In this document: in pieces, positions 55,250-64,000 of the stretch | Position numbering within the stretch: the first letter of the stretch is position 1 | Layout: each line of letters begins with the position of its first letter | Assembly: GCA_004762125.1 (NCBI GenBank) | Contig: SIHQ01000004.1 | Coordinates: 124,001 to 188,000, forward strand | Source: Oceanospirillales bacterium | GTDB lineage: Bacteria > Pseudomonadota > Gammaproteobacteria > Pseudomonadales > Endozoicomonadaceae | Length of the DNA: 64,000 nt | Reading direction: 5' to 3' | Notes under the pieces: generated by a model | Told to the model about the DNA's origin: nothing | Seen by the model: only the letters and a program-made list of their open reading frames with translations | Database searches by the model: none | Program-made: the position numbers and the translations under genes

Positions 55250-55864
55250 TCAGCTGATGTAACTTTCTCCCCAGCGAGGCATCAGTTCCTGATTCATATC
55301 CAGCTGTTGCATGATTCTGGCTACCATAAAGTCCACCATATCTTCCACTGTCTTCGGCTTGTTATAAAAGCCCGGTGATGCTGGCAGGATGATAGCTCCT
55401 ACACGTGTCAGCTTTAACATGTTTTCCAGATGAATTTCTGACAAAGGAGATTCACGGTGCACCAGAATCAGTTGTCGTCTTTCTTTCAAAACAACATCTG
55501 CAGCCCTTTCAATCAGATTGTTACTGGCTCCGCACGCTATTGCGGACAAGGTTCCGGAACTGCAAGGACAGATCACCATCTTTGAAGGCGCGCCACTGCC
55601 AGAGGCTACCGGCGACATCCAGTCTTCATGGCTAAGTACCGTTAACTGCCCTTCTTTCGCTGAAGAGAAATCTTCAAGATAAGCCTGGAATTCCTGGTCA
55701 CTCTCAGGAAGCACCAAAGATGTTTCGGTATTTATAACAACTTTCGCCGCTCTGGAGACAAGACAGAAAACCTGCGCCTCTGAAGCAATCAGACATTGCA
55801 GAAGTCTGAGGCCATACTGGGCACCTGAAGCACCCGTAATTGCCAGTGTAATACGTTCAGCCAA
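55250..55864 (-). CDS. ubiX: Flavin prenyltransferase
   Basis: UbiX attaches a dimethylallyl group to FMN to make the prenylated cofactor used by UbiD in ubiquinone synthesis. [19 protein letters not shown] is the N-terminal FMN-binding motif, and [32 protein letters not shown] and [14 protein letters not shown] are diagnostic. The length (204) fits. Its start overlaps the end of mpl by 8 bp, so the two are translated from one message. Confidence 0.96.
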   Translation of the reverse strand: MAERITLAITGASGAQYGLRLLQCLIASEAQVFCLVSRAAKVVINTETSLVLPESDQEFQAYLEDFSSAKEGQLTVLSHEDWMSPVASGSGAPSKMVICPCSSGTLSAIACGASNNLIERAADVVLKERRQLILVHRESPLSEIHLENMLKLTRVGAIILPASPGFYNKPKTVEDMVDFMVARIMQQLDMNQELMPRWGESYIS

Positions 55865-57230
55865 GCTGTTTTTCCTTTCTTAATACATCCACCAGCCGCT
55901 GATGAATACCTTCAAAACCACCATTACTCATAATCACCAGATGGTCACCTGCTTTCGCATTTTCAACTACCTGGTCGATGATAGTTTGAGTTGAGTTCAT
56001 CACCTCGGCAGGCACAGGGCTTTTACCAAGCAGTGAGCCCAGTTTCCAGTCAATATTTTCCGGTTGATACCAGATCACACTGGACGCATCACTGGTCGAA
56101 GCCATCAATGTATCTTTATGAACGCCCATGGTCATGGTATTTGACCTTGGCTCGATAATAGCGACGATATTCTGGTCAGGGTGTTTAGCTCTAAGCCCTT
56201 GCAGTGTGGTAGCAATAGCCGTTGGATGATGGGCAAAGTCATCGTAAATACAGACACCGTCGATTTCTGCCACCAATTCCATACGACGTTTTACGCCTTT
56301 AAATCGGCTAAGTGACTCACAGGCTTGCTCCGGAATGACTCCAACATGCCTGGCAGCAGCAATGGCAGAAAGGGCATTGGCAATATTGTGATAACCGGTT
56401 TGCGGCCAATCAACTTTACCTGCCAATTGGCCATAAAAGAGAACTTCAAACTCGCTTCCATCATCTTTAAGAGTCTTGTATTGCCATGCAGAATCTTCAC
56501 TGCTTCCGATTTTTTCCAACTCTGACCAGCAACCTTTATCAATAACCTCATCAAGGGCTTTTGAGTCATCAGGTATGATAATTCGACCGGAGCCTGGAAT
56601 TGTTCTGACCAGATGATGGAATTGCTTCTGAATAGCGGCCAGATCTTCAAAAATATCAGCATGATCGTATTCAAGGTTATTCAGGATGGCAGTACGCGGT
56701 TTGTAATGAATGAATTTGGAGCGTTTATCAAAGAAAGCGGTATCGTATTCGTCTGCTTCAACCACAAAAAAAGGTGTCTCCCCCATTCGGGCAGAAATAC
56801 CAAAGTTGGCAGGAATACCACCAATCAGAAAACCCGGCGACATGCCCGCATCTTCAAGAATCCAGGCCAGCATACTACTGGTGGTGGTTTTTCCATGGGT
56901 ACCGGCAGCAGCCAACACCCATTTATCCTTCAAAATATAGTCAGCAAAGAACTGTGGTCCCGATGTGTAGGGCAATCCTTTTTCAAGAACATATTCCACA
57001 GCTTCGTTGCCACGACTCATGGCGTTACCAATCACCACTAGATTCGGAGCTGGCTGAAGATGCTCGACTTTGTAGCCTTGCATAAGCTCAATACCCTGAG
57101 CTTCCAGCTGAGTACTCATGGGCGGGTAAACATTCTGATCTGAACCGGATATTTGCAGGCCAAGATCTCTGGCCAACAGAGCAAGGCTTCCCATAAAGGT
57201 GCCGCAGATACCTAAAATATGTATGTGCAT
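55857..57230 (-). CDS. mpl: UDP-N-acetylmuramate:L-alanyl-gamma-D-glutamyl-meso-diaminopimelate ligase
   Basis: Mpl joins recycled tripeptide to UDP-MurNAc, feeding wall fragments back into peptidoglycan synthesis. It opens [20 protein letters not shown], and the ATP loop [14 protein letters not shown] is a Mur ligase signature. [17 protein letters not shown] and [10 protein letters not shown] are Mpl-typical. The length (457) equals the E. coli enzyme. Together with MltB, DacA and RlpA elsewhere in the window it points to active wall recycling. It is followed by the overlapping ubiX. Confidence 0.97.
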   Translation of the reverse strand: MHIHILGICGTFMGSLALLARDLGLQISGSDQNVYPPMSTQLEAQGIELMQGYKVEHLQPAPNLVVIGNAMSRGNEAVEYVLEKGLPYTSGPQFFADYILKDKWVLAAAGTHGKTTTSSMLAWILEDAGMSPGFLIGGIPANFGISARMGETPFFVVEADEYDTAFFDKRSKFIHYKPRTAILNNLEYDHADIFEDLAAIQKQFHHLVRTIPGSGRIIIPDDSKALDEVIDKGCWSELEKIGSSEDSAWQYKTLKDDGSEFEVLFYGQLAGKVDWPQTGYHNIANALSAIAAARHVGVIPEQACESLSRFKGVKRRMELVAEIDGVCIYDDFAHHPTAIATTLQGLRAKHPDQNIVAIIEPRSNTMTMGVHKDTLMASTSDASSVIWYQPENIDWKLGSLLGKSPVPAEVMNSTQTIIDQVVENAKAGDHLVIMSNGGFEGIHQRLVDVLRKEKQLG

Positions 57231-57441
57231 CTATTTAAAACTCTCTGCCTTTCCAGGGCGAATAACAATTCTGTTGAATGACCATATCAGAGTCTTCACT
57301 TAAGCGCAGGCTGATTACAAATCAACCCTGTAAAAAGCCCCATATTTACAGGACTTTCCATTCATATTTGGGTATGATCCGAATCTAAATCGCAGTTACC
57401 ATAAAGTCACACAAGTTAACAAACCAAAGAGCTACCCAGAA

Positions 57442-58707
57442 ATGTCAGTCAAGCATGCCTTTTATGCTCAGTCCGGGGGTGTCACACCTGTTATCAACAC
57501 CAGCGCCTGCGCTGTTATTGAAACAGCCCGCCGTTATCCGGACAAGATAGGAAAGATCTACGCCGGTCACAACGGCATTCTGGGAGCATTAAGGGAAGAG
57601 CTGATTGATACCAGCCAAGAATCCTATGAAACCATTGGCGCTCTCCACAGAACACCTGGTGGCGCTTTTGGCTCCTGCCGTTACAAACTTAAATCTTTTG
57701 AAGAAAGCAGAGCTGAATACGAACGCTTGATCGAGGTTTTTCAGGCCCACAATATTGGCTACTTCTTCTATAACGGTGGTAACGACTCCATGGATACCGC
57801 TTTGAAGGTATCCAAACTCAGTGAAAAACTGGGCTACCCCATCACCTGCATCGGTATTCCCAAAACCATCGATAATGATCTTGCTGTAACGGACAACTGT
57901 CCAGGCTTTGGCTCTGCAGCAAAATATCTGGCCGTTTCTACCAAGGAAGCCAGCCACGACATTGCTTCTATGTGCGATACCTCCACCAAGGTATTTGTCG
58001 TAGAGGTCATGGGTCGTCACGCCGGTTGGTTAGCTGCATCGGCAGGTTTGGCTGCCCGTCAGGCTGGTGACCCTCCTCATATCATCATCTTTCCAGAAAA
58101 GCCGCTGAACAAAGAAAAATTCCTCGCCAAAGTAAAGAAGACCGTCGACAGCGAAGGTTATTGCGTAATCATCGCCTCCGAAGGCGCCAAGTATGAGAAT
58201 GGTACTTTTGTATCTGCCTCTTCAACGGTTGTTGACTCCTTCGGCCACCAGCAGTTAGGTGGTGTAGCACCTGCACTCTGCACCATGATCAAACGCGAAC
58301 ACGGTTATAAGTATCACTATGCCGTTCCGGATTACCTTCAGCGCTCTGCTCGCCATGTAGCATCAAGGGTTGACGTTGAACAAGCTTATGCTGTTGGCAA
58401 GGCTGCTGTCGAGATGGCAGTAACTGGAAGGAATGCGGTAATGCCAGGTATTATTCGTGAATCCAATGCACCCTATCGTTGGTCCATTGGTGAAGTTGCT
58501 CTGGAAAATGTAGCTAACTACGAGAAGAAAATGCCATTGGACTTTATCGATGATGAAGGCTTTGGCATCACCCTGACCTGCCGCGAATACCTCGAACCTT
58601 TGATTGAAGGTGAGGACTATCCACCTTATTTAAACGGTCTGCCAAGATTCGCAAAGCTGAGAAAGGTAATGGTAGAAAAGAAATTGAATACTACGTTTGA
58701 AATCTAA
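57442..58707 (+). CDS. pfp: 6-phosphofructokinase, pyrophosphate-dependent type
   Basis: A phosphofructokinase of 421 residues. The substrate loop GGNDSMDTA (with Asp-Ser in place of the ATP-type GGDGS) and the PKTIDNDL motif with lysine are the features that mark pyrophosphate users, which catalyse a reversible step of glycolysis. AQSGGVTPVIN and EVMGRHAGWLAA are also present. It is monocistronic, with a divergent promoter region shared with mpl. A TATGAT at about 57374 may be its -10, without a good -35. The donor must be confirmed biochemically. Confidence 0.88.
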   Translation: MSVKHAFYAQSGGVTPVINTSACAVIETARRYPDKIGKIYAGHNGILGALREELIDTSQESYETIGALHRTPGGAFGSCRYKLKSFEESRAEYERLIEVFQAHNIGYFFYNGGNDSMDTALKVSKLSEKLGYPITCIGIPKTIDNDLAVTDNCPGFGSAAKYLAVSTKEASHDIASMCDTSTKVFVVEVMGRHAGWLAASAGLAARQAGDPPHIIIFPEKPLNKEKFLAKVKKTVDSEGYCVIIASEGAKYENGTFVSASSTVVDSFGHQQLGGVAPALCTMIKREHGYKYHYAVPDYLQRSARHVASRVDVEQAYAVGKAAVEMAVTGRNAVMPGIIRESNAPYRWSIGEVALENVANYEKKMPLDFIDDEGFGITLTCREYLEPLIEGEDYPPYLNGLPRFAKLRKVMVEKKLNTTFEI

Positions 58708-58726
58708 GGTTACTAAAGTCTAAAAG

Positions 58727-58747
58727 GTGGGCTGATACTCAGCCCAC
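58727..58747. terminator. Convergent terminator after pfp
   Basis: GTGGGCTGA (58727-58735) and TCAGCCCAC (58739-58747) form a perfect 9-bp stem around TAC. On the minus strand it is followed by CTTTTAG, serving the DUF6482-like gene; it also lies 20 bp after pfp. Confidence 0.8.
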
Positions 58748-58756
58748 TGACCTCAT

Positions 58757-59017
58757 TCAATACTGAAGTCGATCCTGCTCACCAATCATTTCATCGTAAA
58801 CAATAGGCATTATCAACTCCATATTGGCAGACAATTTCTTGCCAAGATGCTCTCTTGCCTGAAATATACTATGGAACTGCATCGGCTTTTTACCGGATTG
58901 ATCAGTCAGCCAGGCCCCACCACTAATTCTACAGAGATAGATATCCCCTTCTGTTGAAACCAGCTCTAGCGGAGCTGGATGATCACGAAACTTTCGATGT
59001 AATTCTTTCAGGTTCAT
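58757..59017 (-). CDS. Small conserved protein, DUF6482-like
   Basis: An 86-residue soluble protein. MNLKELHRKFRD followed by LELVSTEGDIYLCRI and a C-terminal IVYDEMIG resemble the DUF6482 family of small gammaproteobacterial proteins of unknown function. I assign the start to the ATG at 59017 because GGAGGA lies just upstream; a longer frame beginning at 59071 would place this site inside the gene. It follows the two-helix protein gene on the same strand, 67 bp away, and may be co-transcribed. Confidence 0.7.
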   Translation of the reverse strand: MNLKELHRKFRDHPAPLELVSTEGDIYLCRISGGAWLTDQSGKKPMQFHSIFQAREHLGKKLSANMELIMPIVYDEMIGEQDRLQY

Positions 59018-59083
59018 ACTTCCTCCATGAAATACAAATACAGCTCTCTTGAAATCAAAAGACGTAACCACTCCGATTCACAG

Positions 59084-59626
59084 TTAAAAATGCTTTCTCA
59101 GCATTAACTGACCAGCAAATGGATTAACAACAGTACTGGATCGACCTGCGGGTACGACTGAAGGCATTTCCTTGACCAGCACTTTATTGAGAATCTGTTC
59201 ATGCTCTGCGTCTAGGTCAATAATCACCAAGGCTCCACCCTGCTCAAGGTGATTATGAAATGGCTGCAAACGATAATTGTCACTGGAACTACCAATCAAC
59301 CCACCAAGCCAGGTTGAATATCCCAACACAATCAAACTAGCAAACAGTGTAATCATTGAAGCGACGGGGTGACCATCAAGGTACTCATAGACTGCAAAAC
59401 CTGTCATTGCCGACAGAACAATACCTATTAAAAAGCCTCTTTCACTGGAATGTACAGTGTCAAACTCTTCTAGGAAGCTAAGGTCGTTGAGGTGTTTCTG
59501 CTGGGTACTCAAATGATCTTTGTGAGCTATGTGGATATGCTTGTGAGCAATATCCGCTGACTCAACCACATCATTAAACTTTTGAGCAGCTTTTAGATCA
59601 GGTAATTTATAGAGAAGCTGTATCAT
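59084..59626 (-). CDS. Two-helix membrane protein of unknown role
   Basis: A 180-residue protein whose N terminus (MIQLLYKLPDLKAAQKF and the His-rich ADIAHKHIHIAHKDH) looks like a small ferredoxin-like or ACT-like domain. A pair of membrane segments follows at about 65-85 and 89-112 (GFLIGIVLSAMTGFAVYEYL and MITLFASLIVLGYSTWLGGLIG). The C-terminal part includes GGALVIIDLDAEHEQIL. This layout occurs in small stress-type membrane proteins of Pseudomonas, but I cannot name the family. The ATG at 59626 has GGAG 8 bp upstream, which decides the start over 59644 or 59689. Confidence 0.7.
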   Translation of the reverse strand: MIQLLYKLPDLKAAQKFNDVVESADIAHKHIHIAHKDHLSTQQKHLNDLSFLEEFDTVHSSERGFLIGIVLSAMTGFAVYEYLDGHPVASMITLFASLIVLGYSTWLGGLIGSSSDNYRLQPFHNHLEQGGALVIIDLDAEHEQILNKVLVKEMPSVVPAGRSSTVVNPFAGQLMLRKHF

Positions 59627-59755
59627 CCGGAAGACTCCTTTCATCCGTTTGATGCTGATTTCGGAATCAGCAAAGAGTCCCGTGTGCAATGACTGACGTT
59701 ACAGCACAGAACTTTCAGGAATAAGAGGATAGATTTATATCTTCAATCGCAATTT

Positions 59756-62700
59756 TTAACCCTGCGTTCCCTTAATATCTGAATATAGACGATAGTTATT
59801 CTTTCCATCTTTTTTAACCTGATACATGGCCACATCAGCAGCCTTTAACAGCTGGTCGGCTTCCAGCCCTACATCGTCTGTCGTTGCGACACCGATACTA
59901 ACACCGACATAGTTCTGTCTGTCCGACAATTCATGAGGAGGAGCCATTGATTTCAGTATCTTTTCAGCTACGAGCCTGGTATCGCTAGCATCTGCAATAT
60001 CATCAAGAATGACAGCAAACTCATCTCCACCGAGACGGGCCACTAAATCTCCCTGCCTAACCACTTCTTTCAGTCGACCAGCGACACTTTTTAATAACTC
60101 ATCGCCAACATCATGCCCAAGAGTGTCATTCACCTCCTTGAAACCATCCAGATCGAGAAAGAGAATACCGGTGCACTTCGAGCGTCTCTTGCTTCTTCCA
60201 AGAGATGCATCAAGGTATTCTTGAAAGAGTGCTCTGTTCGCCAACCCCGTCAGCTCATCATAACGAGCCATACGGTTGAGTTTTTGTTCACTCTGCTTTC
60301 GTTCGGTAATATTCTGAAAAAGCAGTACAGCACCTTCAACCTGCCCGGCTTCATCCAGAACAGGAGTTAGACTGTATTCAGCAGGAAAGAAGTTCTCATT
60401 ACATGTCCAAAGCCTATGATCATCTGTCGAGTATTTCTCTCCTCGATCAAAACAGATCTTTCTCATAGCTGAGTCAGACCAACTCTGATCACTGTTATTG
60501 TCACCGAATACAAATGGTTGAATTTTTTTCCCTGTTAAATGCTGCCCACCCGCTTCAAGCAACTCCTTTGCTAATGGATTGGCAAAACTGATTACACCAT
60601 TTTCATCAAGACCCAAGATCCCCTCTCCTGCACTGTCCAGCAAATGTCTGTTCTTTCTACTGGAAGCTTTTAGTTTTTTCGTCATTTGCTCCAACTGCAG
60701 ACGCTGGCGCTCCAGTTCCACAAACACCTTAACTTTACCTTTCAAGATTTCCGGATCTAAAGGCTTGGAGAGATAGTCCACGGCACCCGCTTCATAACCT
60801 TTTTTGACGTAGAACTTATCTCTATGCAGTGCAGTTACGAATATAATCGGGACATGGGCAGTTGCTGGCTTGCCATGAATAATTGATGCCGCTTCAAATC
60901 CATCCATTTCTGGCATCTGAACATCCATTAGGATCACAGAAAAACGTTGTTTTGAAGCATGTGATACAGCCTCTTCACCGCTGCTTGCCTTCCAAACATC
61001 CGCATTAAACTCAGTCAGCAATTTATCCATAACCAGCAGATTCTCAGGCCGGTCATCAACAATCAGTATTTTTATAGCTGAATCCGACGAACTTTCGGAA
61101 CCGACTTCCAGTTGAATCTCCGTTTTTTCCTGTTTTTTTTCTATCTCTATAATCTCAGGTTGCTGCCAGAGATCTGCAGTCATTGGAATTCGAAGAATGT
61201 CAGAGCTTAATTCCAAAGCATTCCCTGCTCCGGTCTTTTCCAACTCTACATTTCCTGATGGGCCAGCTGCCGGCAGCAATAAGCGGAAGCTGGAGCCTTG
61301 AGCCGACTCACTATCCAATTCAATCTGGCCTTCTAATAAGCCAGCTAATTCTCTGGAAATAGCTAAACCCAGACCTGTTCCACCATATTTCCTGCTAGTT
61401 GAACCATCTGCCTGCTGGAAGGCTTCAAATATCACTTCTCTCTTTTCAGGAGGAATACCAATTCCCGTATCGGTAACCGTGAATGCGATGTAATCCTGGT
61501 GCCCCTGTCCTAACTCACGACTTTCATTAGTCACTGAAAGCCTGACTGAACCTGATTGAGTAAATTTAAAGGCATTGGATAAAAAGTTTTTTATTACCTG
61601 CTGCAGTCTTTGAGAATCTGAAATCAGTGTCGCACTCACCTGTTGGCTAATATCAGAAACCAATGACAAGCCTTTCTGTTCCGCTTGTGGTTTAAACAAA
61701 TTAATCAGGTTCTGGCACAACTCCTTGATATGAATTAATCCGAATTCAACCGACATCTTTCCTGCCTCTACTTTGGAAAGATCAAGAATGTCATTAATCA
61801 AATTAAGCAACTCTTCACTGCCATGATGAATCACTTGGATAAATTCAAGTTGATCATCAGTTAGATTTCCTTCGGGATTATCTTTGAGCATCTGCGCCAG
61901 AATAATCATTGAATTCAGAGGTGTACGCAGCTCATGGGAAATATTAGCCAGAAATTCTGATTTATAGCTGCTCGCTTTTTCGAGCTCAACTGCTTTTTCT
62001 TTTAGCTTTCCACTGGATTCTTCGATCTCGGTATTTTTATGTTCTATTTCTTCTTTCCTGAAAAGCAATTGCTCACTTTTTTCAGCCAGTACAGAGTATG
62101 AATCCTGAAGCTCTTTGTTCGCTTTCTTCAGATCGGACTGCTGCGTCCGCAACTGCTCTGTCATTTCATGTACAGATTTGCTTAACCAGCCAATTTCATT
62201 GTCATTTTCAATAATTGCTGATGCTTTATAATCACCGGAGGCCACTCTATTAACTGATTTAGTCACTTTTATTATGGGTTTCACCAGCCACCTTGAAACC
62301 ATGATACTTAGTACCAAAACCACTATGACAATGATGGCCGAAAGAAAGAGAATTCTATTTCGAAAATGATGGATATTGCTGAAAGCTTTTGCTTTGGGAA
62401 TCTCTGAAACCAATGCCAGCTCAGTGCCGGCAATTTCAATCGGATGATAAGTCCCCAAAACCAACTGATCATTGGTATTCAGATAACTTTTGATATGGCT
62501 CCGATTGTAACTATCCATCAATGCATAATTAGGATCTGCATCAAACTGACTATAGTGATCGTCAAATTCAGTATCATTATCAAGATGACTCAGCCATTCT
62601 TCAACCAAATCACCTTCCAGCCGTTTTTTCATTAACTGTTGATGATCAAAGCCTGTCCCATATCGAATTTTCCGATCTCGGCCCAAAAGGTAAGATTTAA

Positions 62701-63415
62701 TATCTTTGCCGCCACTGCTGAGATCATCAAAAAAACCTTGTACCGCTAACGCAGACAACTGCGCGGCTAATAGGCCTTGTACTATCCCCTTTTCATCCTG
62801 TAGGGGTAAAACAAAGAAGCTGACTTTTTCTTTACCTGTAAACGGATAGTCACTCACATCTGCGTAGGCTGGCATTCCTTGTTCAATTGATTTTTTGGCT
62901 GTATGAGCAAATGCAGTATCTGCAAGATCATCCATAAACAGGTTTAGTCCCACCTCACCATAAGCCTTGGCGCTATAAAAGATATACCCGTCATCATCCA
63001 GCAGTAAAAGGTTAGAGAAATCATGAACGCGAATGAAACTGATGAATTCATTGGAATAGTCATCAACTAGCTGCTGATAAGCACCTGACTCGACAAAAGC
63101 CTGTTTATTAAACGAAGAGCGTTGAGATTGCTCCTTGGCCTGATGAATAAAAGAGCTGGCAACATCGGCTTTGTCATACAAACTGAGAACCAACTGATCA
63201 AAATGACCGTTGATCTGTTGACTGAGCAACTCATTAATCGTGGTTAACTGCTCATAACGTGAAGCTTCAATGGCTTCCCGGCCTTCATGATACTCATTCA
63301 AACCAATGACAATAACCGGACCGAGGGACAGTACAAGGAACCAAAGTGACAATGTGGTCGCCAGACCACCAAGAATTCTTCCGGACTGGGATTTTGAATA
63401 CTTACCTGAAGACAT
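59756..63415 (-). CDS. Hybrid histidine kinase with C-terminal diguanylate cyclase
   Basis: A 1219-residue membrane sensor. Two membrane helices (about 15-36 and 352-373) enclose a periplasmic Cache-like sensor; a HAMP linker, coiled coil and kinase core follow. The phospho-accepting histidine is H494 in NISHELRTPLNSM, with the ATPase motifs KYGGTGLGLAIS downstream. A receiver domain has its acceptor at D831 (MDVQMPEMDG), then a PAS domain (near 935-1035) and a GGDEF domain with intact GGDEF at 1129-1133. The product-inhibition I-site RQGD lies five residues before it. It should link an external signal to phosphotransfer and cyclic-di-GMP synthesis in one chain. AGGAT precedes the ATG, directly after a terminator-like hairpin. 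Confidence 0.93.
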   Translation of the reverse strand: MSSGKYSKSQSGRILGGLATTLSLWFLVLSLGPVIVIGLNEYHEGREAIEASRYEQLTTINELLSQQINGHFDQLVLSLYDKADVASSFIHQAKEQSQRSSFNKQAFVESGAYQQLVDDYSNEFISFIRVHDFSNLLLLDDDGYIFYSAKAYGEVGLNLFMDDLADTAFAHTAKKSIEQGMPAYADVSDYPFTGKEKVSFFVLPLQDEKGIVQGLLAAQLSALAVQGFFDDLSSGGKDIKSYLLGRDRKIRYGTGFDHQQLMKKRLEGDLVEEWLSHLDNDTEFDDHYSQFDADPNYALMDSYNRSHIKSYLNTNDQLVLGTYHPIEIAGTELALVSEIPKAKAFSNIHHFRNRILFLSAIIVIVVLVLSIMVSRWLVKPIIKVTKSVNRVASGDYKASAIIENDNEIGWLSKSVHEMTEQLRTQQSDLKKANKELQDSYSVLAEKSEQLLFRKEEIEHKNTEIEESSGKLKEKAVELEKASSYKSEFLANISHELRTPLNSMIILAQMLKDNPEGNLTDDQLEFIQVIHHGSEELLNLINDILDLSKVEAGKMSVEFGLIHIKELCQNLINLFKPQAEQKGLSLVSDISQQVSATLISDSQRLQQVIKNFLSNAFKFTQSGSVRLSVTNESRELGQGHQDYIAFTVTDTGIGIPPEKREVIFEAFQQADGSTSRKYGGTGLGLAISRELAGLLEGQIELDSESAQGSSFRLLLPAAGPSGNVELEKTGAGNALELSSDILRIPMTADLWQQPEIIEIEKKQEKTEIQLEVGSESSSDSAIKILIVDDRPENLLVMDKLLTEFNADVWKASSGEEAVSHASKQRFSVILMDVQMPEMDGFEAASIIHGKPATAHVPIIFVTALHRDKFYVKKGYEAGAVDYLSKPLDPEILKGKVKVFVELERQRLQLEQMTKKLKASSRKNRHLLDSAGEGILGLDENGVISFANPLAKELLEAGGQHLTGKKIQPFVFGDNNSDQSWSDSAMRKICFDRGEKYSTDDHRLWTCNENFFPAEYSLTPVLDEAGQVEGAVLLFQNITERKQSEQKLNRMARYDELTGLANRALFQEYLDASLGRSKRRSKCTGILFLDLDGFKEVNDTLGHDVGDELLKSVAGRLKEVVRQGDLVARLGGDEFAVILDDIADASDTRLVAEKILKSMAPPHELSDRQNYVGVSIGVATTDDVGLEADQLLKAADVAMYQVKKDGKNNYRLYSDIKGTQG

Positions 63416-63726
63416 GCCGGCCTATCCTATTAAAAACCCGCCAAAAAAAGCGGGTATCTAATAGTGCATCGCCAACAAGGCTGTTTTTTTTAGGTCACAG
63501 TCACTGCTTGTCCATATTAATGGATAGCCTTTACAAACCAGATCAATGCAGCTCCCACCGTATAAAAAGAACAGGCCAATAGAGCTATCTCCCTGCCTGA
63601 CAAACGATCATTTGACGTCTTCACAAACAATATTCCTCTACATCAGGCTCAGGCTTCCTGCCTTCGCCTTTTAAATCCATTAAACCCGAGGCGGTACGAT
63701 GACGAATCCTTTAAAAGAGGGAGGCA
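63416..63726. other. livF-kinase intergenic region, 311 bp
   Basis: No coding sequence with support was seen. The region contains the livF terminator at its right end and the hairpin at 63432-63454 at its left end. An open frame on the plus strand at 63346-63582 overlaps the kinase start and looks spurious. Confidence 0.5.
63432..63454 (-). terminator. Terminator-like hairpin just before the hybrid kinase
   Basis: On the minus strand CCCGC and GCGGG pair around a T-rich loop and are followed by TTTTTAA. The structure ends 17 bp before the kinase ATG, so it could act as an attenuator in the kinase leader or as a backup terminator for livF. Confidence 0.6.
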
Positions 63727-63736
63727 TCAAGCTCCC
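63713..63736 (-). terminator. Intrinsic terminator overlapping the livF stop
   Basis: On the minus strand GGGAGC pairs with GCCTCCC (one bulged C) around TTGAT, and TCTTTT follows. The livF TGA stop lies in the loop, so the hairpin forms at the very end of the coding sequence. Confidence 0.75.
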
Positions 63737-64000
63737 AGATAGGCTTTTCGAACAGCCTCATCTGCCAGCAGAGCATCACCCGTTCCCTTCAAAACAATAT
63801 GACCGTTTTCAATAACATAACCCCGGTCAGCCAGTTTCAAAGCCTGGTTAGCATTCTGTTCTACCAAAAAGATTGTCATACCCTCTTCTCGAAGGCGCTC
63901 GATTATTCCGAAAATCTGTTGGATAACAATAGGGGCAAGTCCTAGCGAAGGTTCGTCAAGCAACAAAAGTTTGGGGCTGCTCATCAATGCTCGACCAATA
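63727..64000 (-). CDS. livF: Branched-chain amino acid ABC transporter ATPase, partial
   Basis: Only the C-terminal part of about 90 residues is inside the window; the frame runs open to base 64000. PKLLLLDEPSLGLAP contains the Walker B motif in the form typical of LivF, and LVEQNANQALKLADRGYVIENG is the switch region with the H-loop position occupied by glutamine-asparagine, as in LivF/LivG proteins. The end KAYLGA is the family C terminus. It powers high-affinity uptake of leucine, isoleucine and valine or related solutes. The other liv genes are presumably beyond the window edge. Confidence 0.9.
   Translation of the reverse strand, partial: IGRALMSSPKLLLLDEPSLGLAPIVIQQIFGIIERLREEGMTIFLVEQNANQALKLADRGYVIENGHIVLKGTGDALLADEAVRKAYLGA

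Noticed and set aside
63346-63582. 78-codon plus-strand frame across the hybrid kinase start
   Set aside because: It overlaps the kinase N terminus and the kinase leader hairpin and has no family resemblance.
1-64000. CRISPR arrays, insertion sequences, prophage, tRNA and rRNA genes
   Set aside because: Reading both strands showed no regularly spaced repeats, no intact transposase or integrase, and no cloverleaf or rRNA sequence.

Overview
The window comes from a gammaproteobacterium. The cell-envelope and lipoate block proA-rsfS-rlmH-mrdA-rodA-mltB-rlpA-dacA-ybeD-lipB-lipA, the lptE-holA pair and the FMN riboswitch-ribB unit are all organised as in Pseudomonas/Oceanospirillales relatives. 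Base composition is moderate, with no extreme GC bias. Several lineage-specific genes look host-directed: a secreted sphingosine-1-phosphate-lyase-like enzyme, a protein with twin SH3-ligand-like proline motifs, and a protein with nuclear-localisation-like basic clusters. This points to a host-associated member such as the Endozoicomonas group. That assignment is inference; no rRNA or other taxonomic marker gene is present. I saw no tRNA, rRNA, CRISPR array, insertion sequence or prophage.

Layout. 1-2544: leuS, cut by the window edge. 2.6-15.7 kb: an accessory stretch between leuS and its usual partners lptE-holA, with trxC, unknown genes (one proline-rich, one secreted with RG repeats), FMN riboswitch-ribB, a PF03352 glycosylase-like gene, a class V aminotransferase, two MFS transporters and the S1P-lyase-like gene. 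15.8-17.4 kb: lptE-holA. 17.4-31.8 kb: lipoproteins, an NSS-family transporter, a LysE-type exporter, ilvD with a large inverted-repeat element in front of it, a DUF3581 gene, an operon of omega-aminotransferase + small unknown ORF + sodium:solute symporter, photolyase, a YbgA/TudS-like protein and a candidate effector. 32-43.2 kb (minus strand): lipoate synthesis, peptidoglycan elongation and remodelling, ribosome-associated genes, and proA with a recognisable promoter. nadD is missing from this block and also from the position after holA.

43.2-59.6 kb: a REC-PAS-histidine kinase, a degenerate RmlD-like reductase, hrpB, a ferredoxin-NADP-reductase-like flavoprotein, a DedA-PAP2 fusion, a polysaccharide deacetylase next to a cytochrome c lipoprotein, a tandem gene pair whose second copy is broken by an in-frame TGA, ubiX-mpl, a pyrophosphate-type phosphofructokinase and two small genes. 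59.7-63.4 kb: a 1219-residue hybrid kinase ending in a GGDEF domain. 63.7-64 kb: the 3' end of a livF-like ABC ATPase, cut by the window edge.

Functionally, most genes are housekeeping for wall elongation (PBP2, RodA, MltB, RlpA, DacA), muropeptide recycling (Mpl), lipoylation, LPS export (LptE), riboflavin, proline and branched-chain amino acid synthesis. The accessory genes suggest host interaction and uptake of amino-acid-like solutes. The strongest candidates for new biology are the exported S1P-lyase homologue (13155-15683), the proline-motif protein (3416-5005) and the rod-like inverted-repeat element at 23412-23562.
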